Positions 1 to 9,587 of a stretch of 64,000 nucleotides of DNA are shown here, piece by piece. Location of the stretch: NCBI RefSeq assembly GCF_019429565.1, contig NZ_JAHXSA010000001.1, positions 930,001-994,000 on the forward strand. The letters are read 5' to 3'. The notes under the pieces were generated by a model. The model was not told the origin of the DNA. It did no database searches and saw only the letters and a program-made list of their open reading frames with translations. Origin of the DNA: Schaalia sp. ORNL0103. GTDB taxonomy: Bacteria; Actinomycetota; Actinomycetes; Actinomycetales; Actinomycetaceae. Position numbers and translations under genes: made by a program. Numbering within the stretch: position 1 is the stretch's first letter; the number at the start of each line of letters is the position of its first letter.

Positions 1-2007
1 CGCATCCGTGGCGTCGGCGATCGCATTCCCGCGCGGATCGACGCCACCCAGCAGGTCGCTCATCGCGCAACGCGTGAGCTCACGCGTACGTACTGCTCGT
101 ACGCGCGCAGCGGCCTCCGTCGCGTCATCGTGGCGATCAATAAGGGCTGCAACTTCCCGAGCTAGCCGATGCGGCTCGCGCGGCGCCAGCTCACCATCGT
201 CGTCGAGCCACGCCACAGCCTCGGGACGCTTGGCGAGCGCCTCTGCAATCCAGCGGGAGTTCGGAAGCATGGTCGTGAGCCTGTGGGCAGCCACGCCCGA
301 GTCGCGCAGGAGCGCGAGGTACCAGTGCGAGTCTCCGATGTCCTCGGACAGGATGCGGAAGTTCAGGAGCCCCATGTCGGGGTCGGCGCCTCCGGCGAGC
401 CACGAGATGAATACCGGAAGCAGGTGACGCTGGATCGCCGCGCGCCTGCTCGTGCCCTGTGTGAGGGCTCCAATGTGCGTGAGCGCTCCCGCCGGATCCC
501 GGTAGCCGATAGCGGCCAGTCGGTCGCGCGCGCCATCCGCGTGCAGGGACACCTCGTCCTCGCTCAGCGACGCAGTCGCGGCGATGATCGGGCGATAGAA
601 GACGTCCTCGTGGAGAGCACGCACGCGAGTGCGAACCTCGTCGATGGCAGTGCTGATCGACCCGGCATCCGCGAAGCGAGCGGTCCCCATCGCACGCCCG
701 AGGACACGCAGCTCCCGTTCCTTGTCCGGAATCAGGTGCGTGCGACGCATGCGGGGCAGCTGAGTGCGGTGTTCGACGGCGCGCAGGAAGCGGTAGCACG
801 AGGCGAGCTGTTGTGCGTCGCTACGAGCAATGTATCCGCCCTCGCGCAGCGCCTCGATCGCCTCCAGTGTCGACCTCACGCGCAGGAAGGCATCGGTGCG
901 ACCATGGACGAGCTGGAGGAGCTGGACCGTGAACTCGACGTCGCGTAGTCCGCCTCGGCCGAGCTTAAGCTCGCGCGACGCGTGCGAACGCGAAATGTTG
1001 TCCTCGACGCGTCGGCGCATCGCGCGCGCGGCCTCGACGAAGCCCTCACGTGTCGCGGCGCTCCACACGTAGGGCTGTGCGGCTTCCTCGAAGGCACGCC
1101 CGACGGTCTCGTCTCCCGCACAGGCGCGCGCCTTGAGCAGCGCCTGGAACTCCCAGGTCTGCGCCCACTTGTCCCAGTACTGGCGGTAGGACTCGACGGT
1201 GCGCACGAGTGCTCCGTTGCGTCCCTCAGGCCGCAGGTTAGCGTCCACCGTCCACAGTGGAGCTTCGGTTCCGGGCCCCGAGCAAGCGGAAGCCGTCGCC
1301 GCCGCAAGTCGCGTCGCGACCTCGAGGGCCACGCGTTCGTCCCCGTCTGCCCCGGCCTCGGCGACGTAGACGACGTCGACGTCGGATATGTAGTTGAGTT
1401 CGCGTGCTCCCGTCTTACCCATCGCAATGATGGCGAAGGGGATGCGTCCCTGCGGGTCGATGTCCCGCCTCGCCAGGGCAAGGCCGGCCTCAAGGGCGGC
1501 GTCGACCAGGTCGGCGATGCGCCGACCGGCCTCGGGCATGAAGCCTTCAGGATCATCGCTCGTCAGGTCATCGGCGGCCAGGTACAGCAGGACCTGGCGA
1601 TACGCGCCCCGTAGATGGTCCACCCGGGCGTCCTCAGAGGCGACGAAAGCGCCGCGCTCCCCTCGCGTCGCCCCCACGGAAGCGAGCATGACTCGCGCGG
1701 CGTCGCCGGGATCCTCCCACGTCGATCGAGCACGGCCAGGCTCGGCGATGATGTAATCGCCCAGCCACTGGCTGCCGCCCAGGACGGCGCACAGGCGAGC
1801 GCGCGCACGTGAATCATCGACGAGTCCCCGCACGAGGCCGGAGTCCGCCTCGTGAAGGCGGATCGCCGCCAGCAACGCCTGATCGGGGTCGGCACTGGCT
1901 CCCAGGTCCGCCGCCCATACCTCGGCTCCACCCGGAAGCTCCTGGAAAAAGTCGAGGGCTCGGCGAGGATCCAGGAATCCGGCAATCCGAAGTTCGTCAG
2001 GTGTCAC
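1..2007 (-). CDS. glnE: Glutamine synthetase adenylyltransferase/adenylyl-removase GlnE (3' end outside window)
   Basis: Bifunctional nucleotidyltransferase that adds AMP to, or removes it from, glutamine synthetase in response to nitrogen status. I translated an open frame of 669 codons from GTG at 2007 to the window edge without a stop; actinobacterial GlnE is about 1000 residues, so the C-terminal third is missing only because the window ends. The family hallmark GARELNYISDVD is at residues 200-211, within the N-terminal nucleotidyltransferase domain; a long helical region follows (SHASRELKLGRGGLRDVEF near residue 340). The GTG start shares GTGA with the glnA stop codon, so the two genes are translationally coupled. 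The gene order glnA2-glnE resembles that of other Actinobacteria. Confidence 0.93.
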   Translation of the reverse strand, partial: MTPDELRIAGFLDPRRALDFFQELPGGAEVWAADLGASADPDQALLAAIRLHEADSGLVRGLVDDSRARARLCAVLGGSQWLGDYIIAEPGRARSTWEDPGDAARVMLASVGATRGERGAFVASEDARVDHLRGAYRQVLLYLAADDLTSDDPEGFMPEAGRRIADLVDAALEAGLALARRDIDPQGRIPFAIIAMGKTGARELNYISDVDVVYVAEAGADGDERVALEVATRLAAATASACSGPGTEAPLWTVDANLRPEGRNGALVRTVESYRQYWDKWAQTWEFQALLKARACAGDETVGRAFEEAAQPYVWSAATREGFVEAARAMRRRVEDNISRSHASRELKLGRGGLRDVEFTVQLLQLVHGRTDAFLRVRSTLEAIEALREGGYIARSDAQQLASCYRFLRAVEHRTQLPRMRRTHLIPDKERELRVLGRAMGTARFADAGSISTAIDEVRTRVRALHEDVFYRPIIAATASLSEDEVSLHADGARDRLAAIGYRDPAGALTHIGALTQGTSRRAAIQRHLLPVFISWLAGGADPDMGLLNFRILSEDIGDSHWYLALLRDSGVAAHRLTTMLPNSRWIAEALAKRPEAVAWLDDDGELAPREPHRLAREVAALIDRHDDATEAAARVRAVRTRELTRCAMSDLLGGVDPRGNAIADATDA

Positions 2008-3344
2008 CGGGGAACGACCTTCAGGAATTGCTCGAGCTCCTGGCGAGTAATCTGCTGGCGGTATTCCGTCCATTCCTTGCGCTTGTTGCGGATGACGTAG
2101 TCGAACACCTGCTCGCCGAGCGTGGAGGCCACCAGGTCGGAACTCTTCATGGCACGCACGGCGTCCGCCAACGAGGCAGGCAGGGCGTGAATACCCATGA
2201 CCTGACGTTCACGATCCGACAGGTCCCACACGTTGTCCTCGGCCTCGGGCATCAGCTCCATCTTCTTCTCGATGCCGTCGAGCCCAGCCGCGATGAGGAC
2301 GGCAAACGCCAGGTAGGGGTTCGCGCTCGGATCCGGGGCGCGGTACTCGATGCGTGCCGCCGCAGCCTTCTTCGGCTTGTAGAGGGGAACGCGCACGAGA
2401 GCCGAGCGATTCAAGTGGCCCCAGCACACGTAGGAGGGAGCCTCTCCCCCGCCCCACAGGCGCTTGTAGGAGTTGACATGCTGGTTGGTGATGGCCGCGA
2501 TCTCCTCGGCGTGCGCGAGAAGGCCGGCGATGAACTGGCGCCCCGTCGTGGACAGGCGATACTGGCCCGCCGGGGAGAAAAACGCGTTCTCTTCGCCCTC
2601 GAACAGCGACAGGTGCGTGTGCATGCCCGAGCCGGGGTGCTCAATGAAAGGCTTGGGCATGAACGTCGCGACGAGCTCCTCGCGTAGCGCGACCTCCTCA
2701 ATGAGGGTGCGCGCAGTCATGATGTTATCCGCTGCACGCACAGGGTCAACCGCGCGCAGGTCGATCTCGTTTTGTCCCGGTCCGCCCTCGTGGTGCGAGA
2801 ACTCGACCGGGATCGCCATGTCCTCAAGCATCCGCACGGCGCGGCGGCGGAAGTCGTTCGAATCGCCGCGCGCCACGTGGTCGAAGTAGCCAGCCTGATC
2901 AACGGGAATCATGCGATCGGGCGTCACAGGCTGACGCAGGAGGTAAAACTCGATCTCCGGGTGAATCATGACCCGGAAGCCGGCGTCGGCGGCGCGCTCC
3001 ACGGCGCGCTCGAGAACCCCTCGGGGATCCGAGGGAGCCGGGCGACCATCGGGCATGAGGACGTCGCAGAACATGCGGGCCACCGGGTCCTCGTTGGAAC
3101 GCCACGGCAGTAACTGGAACGTCGAGGCATCGGGCTTCAGCAGCATGTCCGACTCGTAGACGCGCGTCAGGCCTTCGACGGCCGACCCGTCGAAGCCAAT
3201 CCCCTCGCTGAACGCCTCCTCGAGCTCACCGGGGTCGATCGAGATCGACTTCAAGACGCCCGCGACATCCGTGAACCACAAACGGATAAAGCGAATATTC
3301 TTCTGCGCGACCTCGCGCAGCACGTATTCCTGATGCGAATCCAC
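2004..3344 (-). CDS. glnA: Type I glutamine synthetase, GlnA2-like
   Basis: ATP-dependent condensation of glutamate and ammonia, or a related glutamate/polyamine ligase activity. The product is 446 residues, the length I recall for mycobacterial GlnA2. Start chosen at GTG 3344, which has GGGAGG just upstream; a longer frame to 3404 would run into a terminator hairpin. Glutamine synthetase motifs are visible: FDGSAVEG near residue 52, IHPEIEF, NEIDL, GSGMHTHLS and NRSALVRVP. The segment aligned with the adenylylation loop reads NVWDLS, with Trp at about residue 373 where GSI-beta enzymes have the modified Tyr. So, despite the adjacent glnE, this enzyme is probably not itself adenylylated; the true GlnE target (GlnA1) would lie elsewhere. 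The assignment to the GlnA2 subgroup is inference from length, neighbour and this residue. Confidence 0.93.
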   Translation of the reverse strand: MDSHQEYVLREVAQKNIRFIRLWFTDVAGVLKSISIDPGELEEAFSEGIGFDGSAVEGLTRVYESDMLLKPDASTFQLLPWRSNEDPVARMFCDVLMPDGRPAPSDPRGVLERAVERAADAGFRVMIHPEIEFYLLRQPVTPDRMIPVDQAGYFDHVARGDSNDFRRRAVRMLEDMAIPVEFSHHEGGPGQNEIDLRAVDPVRAADNIMTARTLIEEVALREELVATFMPKPFIEHPGSGMHTHLSLFEGEENAFFSPAGQYRLSTTGRQFIAGLLAHAEEIAAITNQHVNSYKRLWGGGEAPSYVCWGHLNRSALVRVPLYKPKKAAAARIEYRAPDPSANPYLAFAVLIAAGLDGIEKKMELMPEAEDNVWDLSDRERQVMGIHALPASLADAVRAMKSSDLVASTLGEQVFDYVIRNKRKEWTEYRQQITRQELEQFLKVVPR

Positions 3345-3369
3345 CGGTATCCTCCCGTTGAGAAAAGAA

Positions 3370-3400
3370 CGGGCCGACCGCAGGGACTGCGGTCGGCCCG
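3370..3400 (-). terminator. Rho-independent terminator between the SPFH gene and glnA
   Basis: Perfect 13-bp inverted repeat (3370-3382 with 3388-3400) separated by five bases. On the minus strand it is followed by TTCTTTTCTC. It lies directly after the stop codon of the SPFH gene and just before the chosen glnA start, which supports separate transcription of glnA and argues against the upstream glnA start. Confidence 0.8.
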
Positions 3401-3413
3401 GCATGGCTTCAGT

Positions 3414-4373
3414 CTACTTGCCCAGGTTGAAACCCTTCGAGATGGATTCCAGTGCGCCGGTGAGATCCGAGGGCAGCATCCACAGCTTGGACGCCTGACC
3501 GTCTGCGATCTTCGGCAGCATTTCGAGGTACTTGTAGGACAGGAGCTCGGGCGTGGCCTTTCCTGCGTTGATCGCCGCGAAGACCGTCTGGATGGCCTCA
3601 GACTCACCCTGTGCGCGCAGAATCTGCGCCTGGCGGGCACCCTCAGCCTGGAGGATCAGGGCTTCCTTCTGGCCCTTCGCCTGAAGAACCTGTGCTTCCT
3701 GCTGGGCGGAGGCAGCCAGAACGGCGGCCTGCTTGGCGCCCTCAGCCTTCTTGATCTGGGCCTCACGCTCGGCCTCGGCCGTCAGAATCGTGGCACGCTT
3801 GGTGCGCTCCGCCGTAATCTGCTGCTCCATCGCAGCCAGGACTCGCGGCGGCGGCTCGATGGACTTGAGCTCCACGCGGGTCACGCGAATGCCCCATGGG
3901 CCCGTGGCCTCGTCAAGAACGCCGCGCAGCTGCTTGTTGATCGACTCGCGCGAGGTCTGCGTCTGCTCCAGGTCCAGCGAACCGATCAGGTTACGCAGCG
4001 TCGTGGCGGTCAGCTGCTCGATCGCCTGCAGGAAGTTAGCGACCTCGTAGGTCGCGCTGCGCGGATCCGTGATCTGGAAATAGATGACGGAGTCGATCGA
4101 GACCATCGCCTGGTCGGCGGTGATGACGGGCTGCGGCGGGAAGTTCGCGACCTGCTCACGCAGATCGATACGCGCGGCGACGCGGTCCACGAAGGGGACC
4201 AGCAGGTGGAAACCACCCTGCATGACCGCCTGGAACCGACCAAGGCGCTCCACGACGTACGCCTGCGACTGCGGAACGATTCGCACTGCGCGGGCGAGCG
4301 AGACCACGACGAAAACGACAAGAGCAAGCACCACGATGAACGCGATGTTACCGATGATGTTTCCTGAATTCAC
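3414..4373 (-). CDS. SPFH/Band 7 membrane scaffold protein (paraslipin/QmcA type)
   Basis: 319-residue stomatin-family protein. Residues about 7-27 form one N-terminal membrane anchor; the SPFH domain follows (roughly 30-190, with VPQSQAYVVERLGRF and DLREQVANFPPQPVIT). Next is an Ala/Gln/Glu-rich heptad-like coiled coil (about 190-270), then a short C-terminal segment. Such proteins oligomerise into membrane rings and act in membrane organisation or quality control. The next gene, NfeD, is the usual partner of this subfamily, and the pair is likely co-transcribed in reverse order (NfeD upstream). The GTG start at 4373 is preceded by AGGAAAG. A terminator follows the stop codon. Confidence 0.9.
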   Translation of the reverse strand: MNSGNIIGNIAFIVVLALVVFVVVSLARAVRIVPQSQAYVVERLGRFQAVMQGGFHLLVPFVDRVAARIDLREQVANFPPQPVITADQAMVSIDSVIYFQITDPRSATYEVANFLQAIEQLTATTLRNLIGSLDLEQTQTSRESINKQLRGVLDEATGPWGIRVTRVELKSIEPPPRVLAAMEQQITAERTKRATILTAEAEREAQIKKAEGAKQAAVLAASAQQEAQVLQAKGQKEALILQAEGARQAQILRAQGESEAIQTVFAAINAGKATPELLSYKYLEMLPKIADGQASKLWMLPSDLTGALESISKGFNLGK

Positions 4374-4421
4374 AGCGTCTTTCCTTTCTTACGTCAATGA
4401 CAAATACAAGATTGTGCGGGA

Positions 4422-4898
4422 TCAGGAGATCGAGTCTCCATACGGATGCGTCGAAGCCGCAGAGGCCGGGTCGAGGGCGCTCACGACGGCGGTTGCACCG
4501 TCGATGCGGTCAACACGAACCTCGGCGCCAACGGGCAGCGTGGGCCCCTCGGTGCGTGCGCTCCACTCTCCACCCGAGAACTGGATACGCCCGTGGCGCT
4601 CTCCCACGGCCTCGGTCACATATCCGGTCTTGCCAATCAGACCGTCAGTATTGCTCGGAACATAACCGCTGGACCGGTCGATACGCCCTTTCAGGAAGGG
4701 ACGCAGGATGACCAGGAGAGCAATCGAGACGACAATGAAGACGATGACCTGAACCGTCAGGTTTGCGCCGAACGCGCCCGCGATACCCGCCGCCAACGCG
4801 CCGATCGCAAACATGAGGAAGACGAAGCTCACGCTCATGACCTCGACGATTCCGCAGAGGAGGGCGCCGAGAATCCACAGCCACCACATACCGCTCAC
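4422..4898 (-). CDS. NfeD-family membrane protein with C-terminal OB fold
   Basis: 158 residues. Two or three hydrophobic segments span residues 4-70 (MWWLWILGALLCGIVEV; VQVIVFIVVSIALLVIL). A soluble OB-fold-like domain follows (about 85-145; GLIGKTGYVTEAVGE, GRIQFSGGEWSA), typical of short NfeD proteins. It sits immediately upstream of the SPFH gene, the conserved NfeD-stomatin pairing, so it probably binds or assists that scaffold. Start could be residue 1 or Met4. The upstream ABC gene ends only 10 bp away. Confidence 0.88.
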   Translation of the reverse strand: MSGMWWLWILGALLCGIVEVMSVSFVFLMFAIGALAAGIAGAFGANLTVQVIVFIVVSIALLVILRPFLKGRIDRSSGYVPSNTDGLIGKTGYVTEAVGERHGRIQFSGGEWSARTEGPTLPVGAEVRVDRIDGATAVVSALDPASAASTHPYGDSIS

Positions 4899-4908
4899 GC
4901 TCCTATTC

Positions 4909-5697
4909 TCACGCGCTCACACCGCGCGCCCACCAGCGCCCGTCAGTGTTGCCGGCGAGCAGAGGCATGCCGTACACCTCGGATAGGTTGACACCGGTCA
5001 GGACGTCTTCAATCGGCCCCTGGTGCGTGATCGCACCGTTCGACATGATCGCGCAGTGCGTGGCGCCCGCGGGGATCTCTTCGATCTGATGCGTCACCAG
5101 GATGACCTGCGGGGACTTCGAACCCTGCATGATCTCCGACAGAGCGGCGATCAGCAGCTCGCGAGCACCCAGGTCGAGGCCCGAGGTCGGCTCGTCGAGG
5201 ATGAGCACCTCAGGGTCGGTCATGAGGGCGCGTGCCAGCAGCACGCGCTGGGCCTCACCCTCGGACAGCGTCGAAAACTCGCGCTGGGCCAGGTGCGAGA
5301 CACCGAAGATGTCCATGAGCGCGTGGGCACGCTCGTCATCGACCTGCTCGTATTCCTCGTCGTGGGCGACGGCAAGGCCCCAGGCGGCGCTGCGCACCGT
5401 GTCGAGGACCGACTGAGTTGGCACGATCTTGGCCGCCACCGCGGCCGACGAGAGCCCCACGCGCGTGGCGATCTCTGAGGGGTCGGCGTGCGACAAATCG
5501 GTCTCCGACACCGTCACCTCTCCGCTATCGGGAGCGATACGGCCCGAGGCCACGCGCGCCAGCGTGGTCTTGCCGGCGCCATTCGGGCCGACGATGACCC
5601 AGTGCTGGCGCGGGCGCGTCGACCACGAGACGTCGGACAGGACCTGCGTGTCCCCGCGTTGAAGGGACACGTGAGAAAGATTCAGGACGTAAGTCAT
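4909..5697 (-). CDS. ABC transporter ATP-binding protein (stand-alone, ModF/PhnC-like)
   Basis: 262-residue ATPase with all nucleotide-binding motifs: Walker A GPNGAGKT (about residues 38-45), signature LSEGEAQRVLLARAL, Walker B VLILDEPTSGLD and switch His in VTHQIEEIP. No permease or binding protein is encoded nearby, so the substrate cannot be read from context; the sequence looks like the solitary iron/molybdate-type ATPases common in Actinobacteria. The start at 5697 leaves 36 bp to glgA, which is on the same strand. Confidence 0.85.
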   Translation of the reverse strand: MTYVLNLSHVSLQRGDTQVLSDVSWSTRPRQHWVIVGPNGAGKTTLARVASGRIAPDSGEVTVSETDLSHADPSEIATRVGLSSAAVAAKIVPTQSVLDTVRSAAWGLAVAHDEEYEQVDDERAHALMDIFGVSHLAQREFSTLSEGEAQRVLLARALMTDPEVLILDEPTSGLDLGARELLIAALSEIMQGSKSPQVILVTHQIEEIPAGATHCAIMSNGAITHQGPIEDVLTGVNLSEVYGMPLLAGNTDGRWWARGVSA

Positions 5698-5733
5698 GTA
5701 TCCAGCCTAGTCGTCTGTCGGGTGACGTGCGCC

Positions 5734-6957
5734 CTAAACGAGCGAACGGTACAGCTCGGCAGTCTTCACGCCGATCGCTTCCCAGGAGAAGTGATCGCGG
5801 GCGCGAACGAGACCTGCCTCGCCCATACGACGGCCCAGCTCCGGATCGTCGAGGACACGCACCAGTCGATCAGCCATCGCTTCCTCAAAGGCGCGAGGAT
5901 CGAGCGGGGTTCCCGTGCCGTCCTGCTTCTGGTCGATCGGCACGAGGTAGCCGGTCTCTCCATCGACGATGACGTCGGGAATGCCGCCGGTAGCGGTGCC
6001 GACGACGGGCAGGCCGAGGGCCATCGCCTCCAGGTTGACGATGCCGAGGGGCTCGTACACCGACGGCGTGATGAAGACCTGCGCCGAGGACAGGATCGCC
6101 GCTACCTCGGGCTGCGGGAGCATCTCGGAGATGAGGACGACGCCGGAGCGGCGAGCGCGCAGCTCGGCGACGAGGCCCTCGACCTCTGCGGCGATCTCGG
6201 GAGTATCGGGAGCGCCGGCGCACAGCACGAGTTGAACGTCATCGGGCAGGAGCTGGGCGGCGCGTAGGAAGTACGGGAGGCCCTTCTGGCGGGTGATGCG
6301 ACCGACGAACACGACCGTACGACGAGACGGGTCAATACCGTGCTCGGCGAGAACGCGGGCGCGCAGTTCCTCGCCCGCCTCACCCTCGGGGGCGTGCCAC
6401 TTGTTCAGGTCGATGCCGTTGTGGATGACGTGTACGCGCTCGGGATCAACGCCGGGGTAGCAGCGCAGAATGTCGTCACGCATGCCGTTCGAGACGGCGA
6501 CGATCGCACTCGCAGCCTCGTAGGCCGTCTTCTCAACGTAGGAGGACAGGCGGTAGCCGCCGCCGAGCTGCTCAGCCTTCCACGGACGCAGCGGCTCAAG
6601 CGAGTGCGCCGAGATCACGTGCGGGATGTCGCCGAGAAGCGACGCAACGTGCCCAGCAAAGTTCGCGTACCAGGTGTGGGAGTGGACCAGGTCAGAACCC
6701 TCGCACGCAGCGGCAATCTCGAGGTCAACACCGAGCGTGCGCAGCGCAGCGTTCGCTCCGGCCAGCTGAGGCAGATCGGCATGTCCCGTCACGCCCGGGT
6801 CAGCTCCATCGGTACCCGGTTCGCGCGGACCGTCAAACGCCTGGACGCGCAGGTCATCGACGAGGCCGCGCAGGACCTTGGCCAATTCGAGCACGTGGAC
6901 ACCGGCTCCTCCGTAGACGTGAGGCGGGTATTCACGGGTGAGGAGATCAACGCGCAT
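5734..6957 (-). CDS. glgA: Glycogen synthase GlgA/GlgM-type, GT4 glycosyltransferase
   Basis: 407-residue glucosyltransferase of the actinobacterial type, which uses ADP-glucose; the mycobacterial relative (GlgM, Rv1212c) makes maltose-1-phosphate as well as extending glucan. Start taken at ATG 6957 (MRVDLLTREYPPHVYGGAGVH), which fits the family N-terminus and has GGAAGGA upstream; the open frame extends further without homology. GT-B features: N-terminal EYPPHVYGGAGVH, donor-site VFVGRITRQKGLPY, and C-terminal TPSVYEPLGIVNLEAMALGLPVV with the EX7E motif. It is divergently arranged with glgC, the enzyme making its donor. Confidence 0.92.
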   Translation of the reverse strand: MRVDLLTREYPPHVYGGAGVHVLELAKVLRGLVDDLRVQAFDGPREPGTDGADPGVTGHADLPQLAGANAALRTLGVDLEIAAACEGSDLVHSHTWYANFAGHVASLLGDIPHVISAHSLEPLRPWKAEQLGGGYRLSSYVEKTAYEAASAIVAVSNGMRDDILRCYPGVDPERVHVIHNGIDLNKWHAPEGEAGEELRARVLAEHGIDPSRRTVVFVGRITRQKGLPYFLRAAQLLPDDVQLVLCAGAPDTPEIAAEVEGLVAELRARRSGVVLISEMLPQPEVAAILSSAQVFITPSVYEPLGIVNLEAMALGLPVVGTATGGIPDVIVDGETGYLVPIDQKQDGTGTPLDPRAFEEAMADRLVRVLDDPELGRRMGEAGLVRARDHFSWEAIGVKTAELYRSLV

Positions 6958-7128
6958 GATGGGGTCCTTCCGACGGGAGCGACGTGTGAGACACATCGTA
7001 TCCGATCTCACGTCACCGCTGGTCGAAAACGAGACGGTGTAGCAATCGATAGACATTTGTAATACAGTGTGACCACTCCCACGGATCCGCGCCGATGCGG
7101 GTCCACTCGACCAACGAAGAGGTGCCAC
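6958..7128. promoter_or_regulatory. Divergent regulatory region between glgA and glgC
   Basis: 171 bp shared by the divergent glycogen genes. It contains an AT-richer patch around 7040-7065 (CAATCGATAGACATTTGTAA) suitable for promoters in either direction, but I cannot assign convincing paired -35/-10 elements. Confidence 0.5.
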
Positions 7129-8364
7129 ATGGCAAAGAACCACGTTCTGGCAATCGTTCTCGCGGGCGGTGAGGGAAAGCGACTGATGCCCCTGACGGAT
7201 GACCGTGCAAAGCCGGCAGTCCCGTTCGGTGGTCACTTCCGTCTGATCGATTTCGCGCTGTCGAACATCGTGAATTCCGGATACCTCAAGATTGTTGTCT
7301 TGACGCAGTACAAGTCCCATTCGCTCGACCGCCACGTCACAAAGACCTGGTACACGTCTCCCCTACTCGGCAACTTCATCGCTCCTGTGCCGGCTCAGCA
7401 GCGTCGCGGCCCGCACTGGTACCTGGGTAGCGCGGATGCCATCTACCAGTCGCTCAACATCGTCGACGACGAGCAGCCGGAGTACATCGTCATCATCGGT
7501 GCGGACAACATCTACCGTATGGACTTCTCGCAGATGGTCCAGCACCACATCGATTCGGGCCTGCCCGCCACGGTCGCCGGCATCCGTCAGCCGATCGAGC
7601 TGGCTTCGGCGCTCGGCGTCATCGACGGCGAGAACGGGGTTGTCAAGAACTTCCTCGAGAAGCCGAAGAACGCCGTGGGCCTGCCCGACGATCCCACCAA
7701 GGTCCTCGCATCCATGGGCAACTACGTGTTCACCACGAAGGATCTGGTCAACGCTCTGCGTGAAGATGCGGCCGACCCCGATTCGAAGCACGACATGGGT
7801 GGCAACATCATTCCGTGGTTCGTCGAGCGCGGCGAGTGCGGCGTCTACGACTTCCAGGACAACGACGTGCCGGGCTCGACCGACCGCGACCGCGACTACT
7901 GGCGTGACGTCGGTACGCTGGACGCCTACTACGAGGCGAACATGGACCTGATCTCGGTGCACCCGGTGTTCAACCTGTACAACCGCGACTGGCCGACCAT
8001 GACGATGATCGACGGCTCACTGCCGCCGGCCAAGTTCGTGTACGGCGATGCGGATCGTCTGGGTCACGCGATCGACTCGTTCGTCTCCCCCGGCGTCATC
8101 GTCTCCGGCGGTGAGATCGTGCGCTCGGTCATTTCCCCGAACACCTACGTCCACTCGTGGGCGAAGATCGAGGATTCCGTCGTTATGCACGGCTGTCGCA
8201 TCGGCCGCTCGGCCCGGGTCGTGAAGACGATTCTGGACAAGAACGTCGTCGTTGAGGAAGGCGCCGTCGTCGGCGTCGATCTTGACCACGATCGCGAGCG
8301 TGGCTTCACCGTCACCGAGTCCGGCATTACGGTCGTTCCCAAGGGTGCGGTCGTCCGCAAGTGA
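7129..8364 (+). CDS. glgC: Glucose-1-phosphate adenylyltransferase
   Basis: Makes ADP-glucose from glucose-1-phosphate and ATP, the committed step of bacterial glycogen synthesis. 411 residues from ATG 7129, which has AAGAGGTG upstream (the frame is open from 7069). Motifs: N-terminal nucleotide loop [53 protein letters not shown] and FLEKPKN (glucose-1-P site). The C-terminal left-handed beta-helix has [26 protein letters not shown]. The product feeds the divergent glgA; glgX at 31.4 kb degrades the polymer. Confidence 0.96.
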   Translation: MAKNHVLAIVLAGGEGKRLMPLTDDRAKPAVPFGGHFRLIDFALSNIVNSGYLKIVVLTQYKSHSLDRHVTKTWYTSPLLGNFIAPVPAQQRRGPHWYLGSADAIYQSLNIVDDEQPEYIVIIGADNIYRMDFSQMVQHHIDSGLPATVAGIRQPIELASALGVIDGENGVVKNFLEKPKNAVGLPDDPTKVLASMGNYVFTTKDLVNALREDAADPDSKHDMGGNIIPWFVERGECGVYDFQDNDVPGSTDRDRDYWRDVGTLDAYYEANMDLISVHPVFNLYNRDWPTMTMIDGSLPPAKFVYGDADRLGHAIDSFVSPGVIVSGGEIVRSVISPNTYVHSWAKIEDSVVMHGCRIGRSARVVKTILDKNVVVEEGAVVGVDLDHDRERGFTVTESGITVVPKGAVVRK

Positions 8365-9050
8365 GCATGACTCACCGTCTCGACGAGCCGGGTGCTCCGC
8401 TGCTGTGTGCCAGCGGGGCACCCGGCCTCGTCATCACCGACGTCGATTCGACGCTGATCAGCCAGGAAGTCATTGAAGAGCTCGCCGAAGCTGCGGGCAC
8501 GCGGGCGCGCGTCGCCGAGATTACGTCTCGTGCGATGAATGGCGAGCTCGATTTCGCGGAGTCTTTGCGCGAGCGCGTTGCAACCCTCGCGGGGGTTCCC
8601 GAATCCGTCTTCGGCGATGTCCTATCCGTCATCACCCCCACGAAGGGCGCTCGCGAGCTGATCGACGCAGTGCACCGCGCCGGCGGAAAGTTCGGCATCG
8701 TCTCGGGCGGATTCGAGGAAGTGGTCGCTCCCCTGGCGGCCTCCCTCGACATCGATTTCTACGCGGCGAACCGCCTCGAGGTCGCCGGCGGCATGTTGAC
8801 GGGCCGCGTGCTAGGGCGCATCGTGACCTCCCAGGTAAAGGTCGAGTGCTTGCGTTCCTGGGCCTCGTCCCTCGGTGTCCCGCTCGAGCGCACGGTTGCG
8901 ATCGGCGACGGGGCGAACGATATCCCCATGATGCACGAGGCCGGGGTCGGTATCGCATTCTGCGCGAAGCCCGCCGTACGCGCGCAGGTGTCGGTCCAGC
9001 TGAACACGCCGGACCTGTCTCTGGCGATCACTCCCCTTGGCCTCGCCTAG
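8361..9050 (+). CDS. serB: Phosphoserine phosphatase SerB (HAD family)
   Basis: Final step of serine biosynthesis, hydrolysis of O-phosphoserine. 229 residues. HAD motif I is DVDSTLI (DXDST, about residues 27-33), motif II is SGGFEEV, and motif III/IV are K at KVECL and GDGANDIPM. It lacks the N-terminal ACT-like regulatory extension of longer SerB proteins, so it is the catalytic core only. GTG at 8361 shares GTGA with the glgC stop, suggesting coupling; ATG 8367 is an alternative start. It ends 9 bp from the convergent Nudix gene with no obvious terminator. Confidence 0.9.
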   Translation: MSMTHRLDEPGAPLLCASGAPGLVITDVDSTLISQEVIEELAEAAGTRARVAEITSRAMNGELDFAESLRERVATLAGVPESVFGDVLSVITPTKGARELIDAVHRAGGKFGIVSGGFEEVVAPLAASLDIDFYAANRLEVAGGMLTGRVLGRIVTSQVKVECLRSWASSLGVPLERTVAIGDGANDIPMMHEAGVGIAFCAKPAVRAQVSVQLNTPDLSLAITPLGLA

Positions 9051-9059
9051 TACGAAACG

Positions 9060-9587
9060 CTAGGGTTCGCGCGTGTCTGTCAGGCGGATCATCTTCCCAT
9101 CCCACCCATCGCGCCAGGCGCGCGCGTACTCGAGGATCTGCGCGGGGTAGATTTCTCCATCGATCTGGGCGGCGGCCTCGTCGATGTCCCACCATGCCTG
9201 GGTGTCGATGACGGAGCGTTCCAGCTCGGTCCATCCGTCCCGGCTCAGGGCGGTCGAGGGCGCCTGCGCGATAAAAAACCACTCGTCCTGGCGCGCGGTG
9301 ACCGCTAGGAAGTCGAACTCGGCGGTCCGGTAGAGGACGGGACCCACCAGGTCGTCAGGGGCCAGCTCGATGCCGGTTTCTTCGAAGACCTCACGCACGG
9401 CTGCGGTGCGCGGTTCCTCGCCCTCTTCGATGCCACCACCGATCGTGAACCACCAGAACCGCTCCGGTTGGTCTTCGTCATGGCCCTTGGCCAAGAGGAC
9501 CCGTCCGCTGTCGTCAAAGAGGAGGACGCGGGCGGCCTCCCGATGGGGAAAGCCGTCCGCGTCCACAGGCCAGTCGAGTGCGCTCAT
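9060..9587 (-). CDS. Nudix hydrolase
   Basis: 175-residue NDP-X hydrolase of unknown substrate. The Nudix box is complete: GGGIEEGEEPRTAAVREVFEETGIEL fits GX5EX7REUXEEXGU. Start taken at ATG 9587 (MSALDWPVDADGFPHR), which shares ATGA with the stop of the upstream PrsW gene. A longer frame to 9623 has no supporting signal. Confidence 0.88.
   Translation of the reverse strand: MSALDWPVDADGFPHREAARVLLFDDSGRVLLAKGHDEDQPERFWWFTIGGGIEEGEEPRTAAVREVFEETGIELAPDDLVGPVLYRTAEFDFLAVTARQDEWFFIAQAPSTALSRDGWTELERSVIDTQAWWDIDEAAAQIDGEIYPAQILEYARAWRDGWDGKMIRLTDTREP

Noticed and set aside
191-799. 202-residue minus-strand frame inside glnE
   Set aside because: Out of frame with the GlnE reading, which continues through with family motifs.
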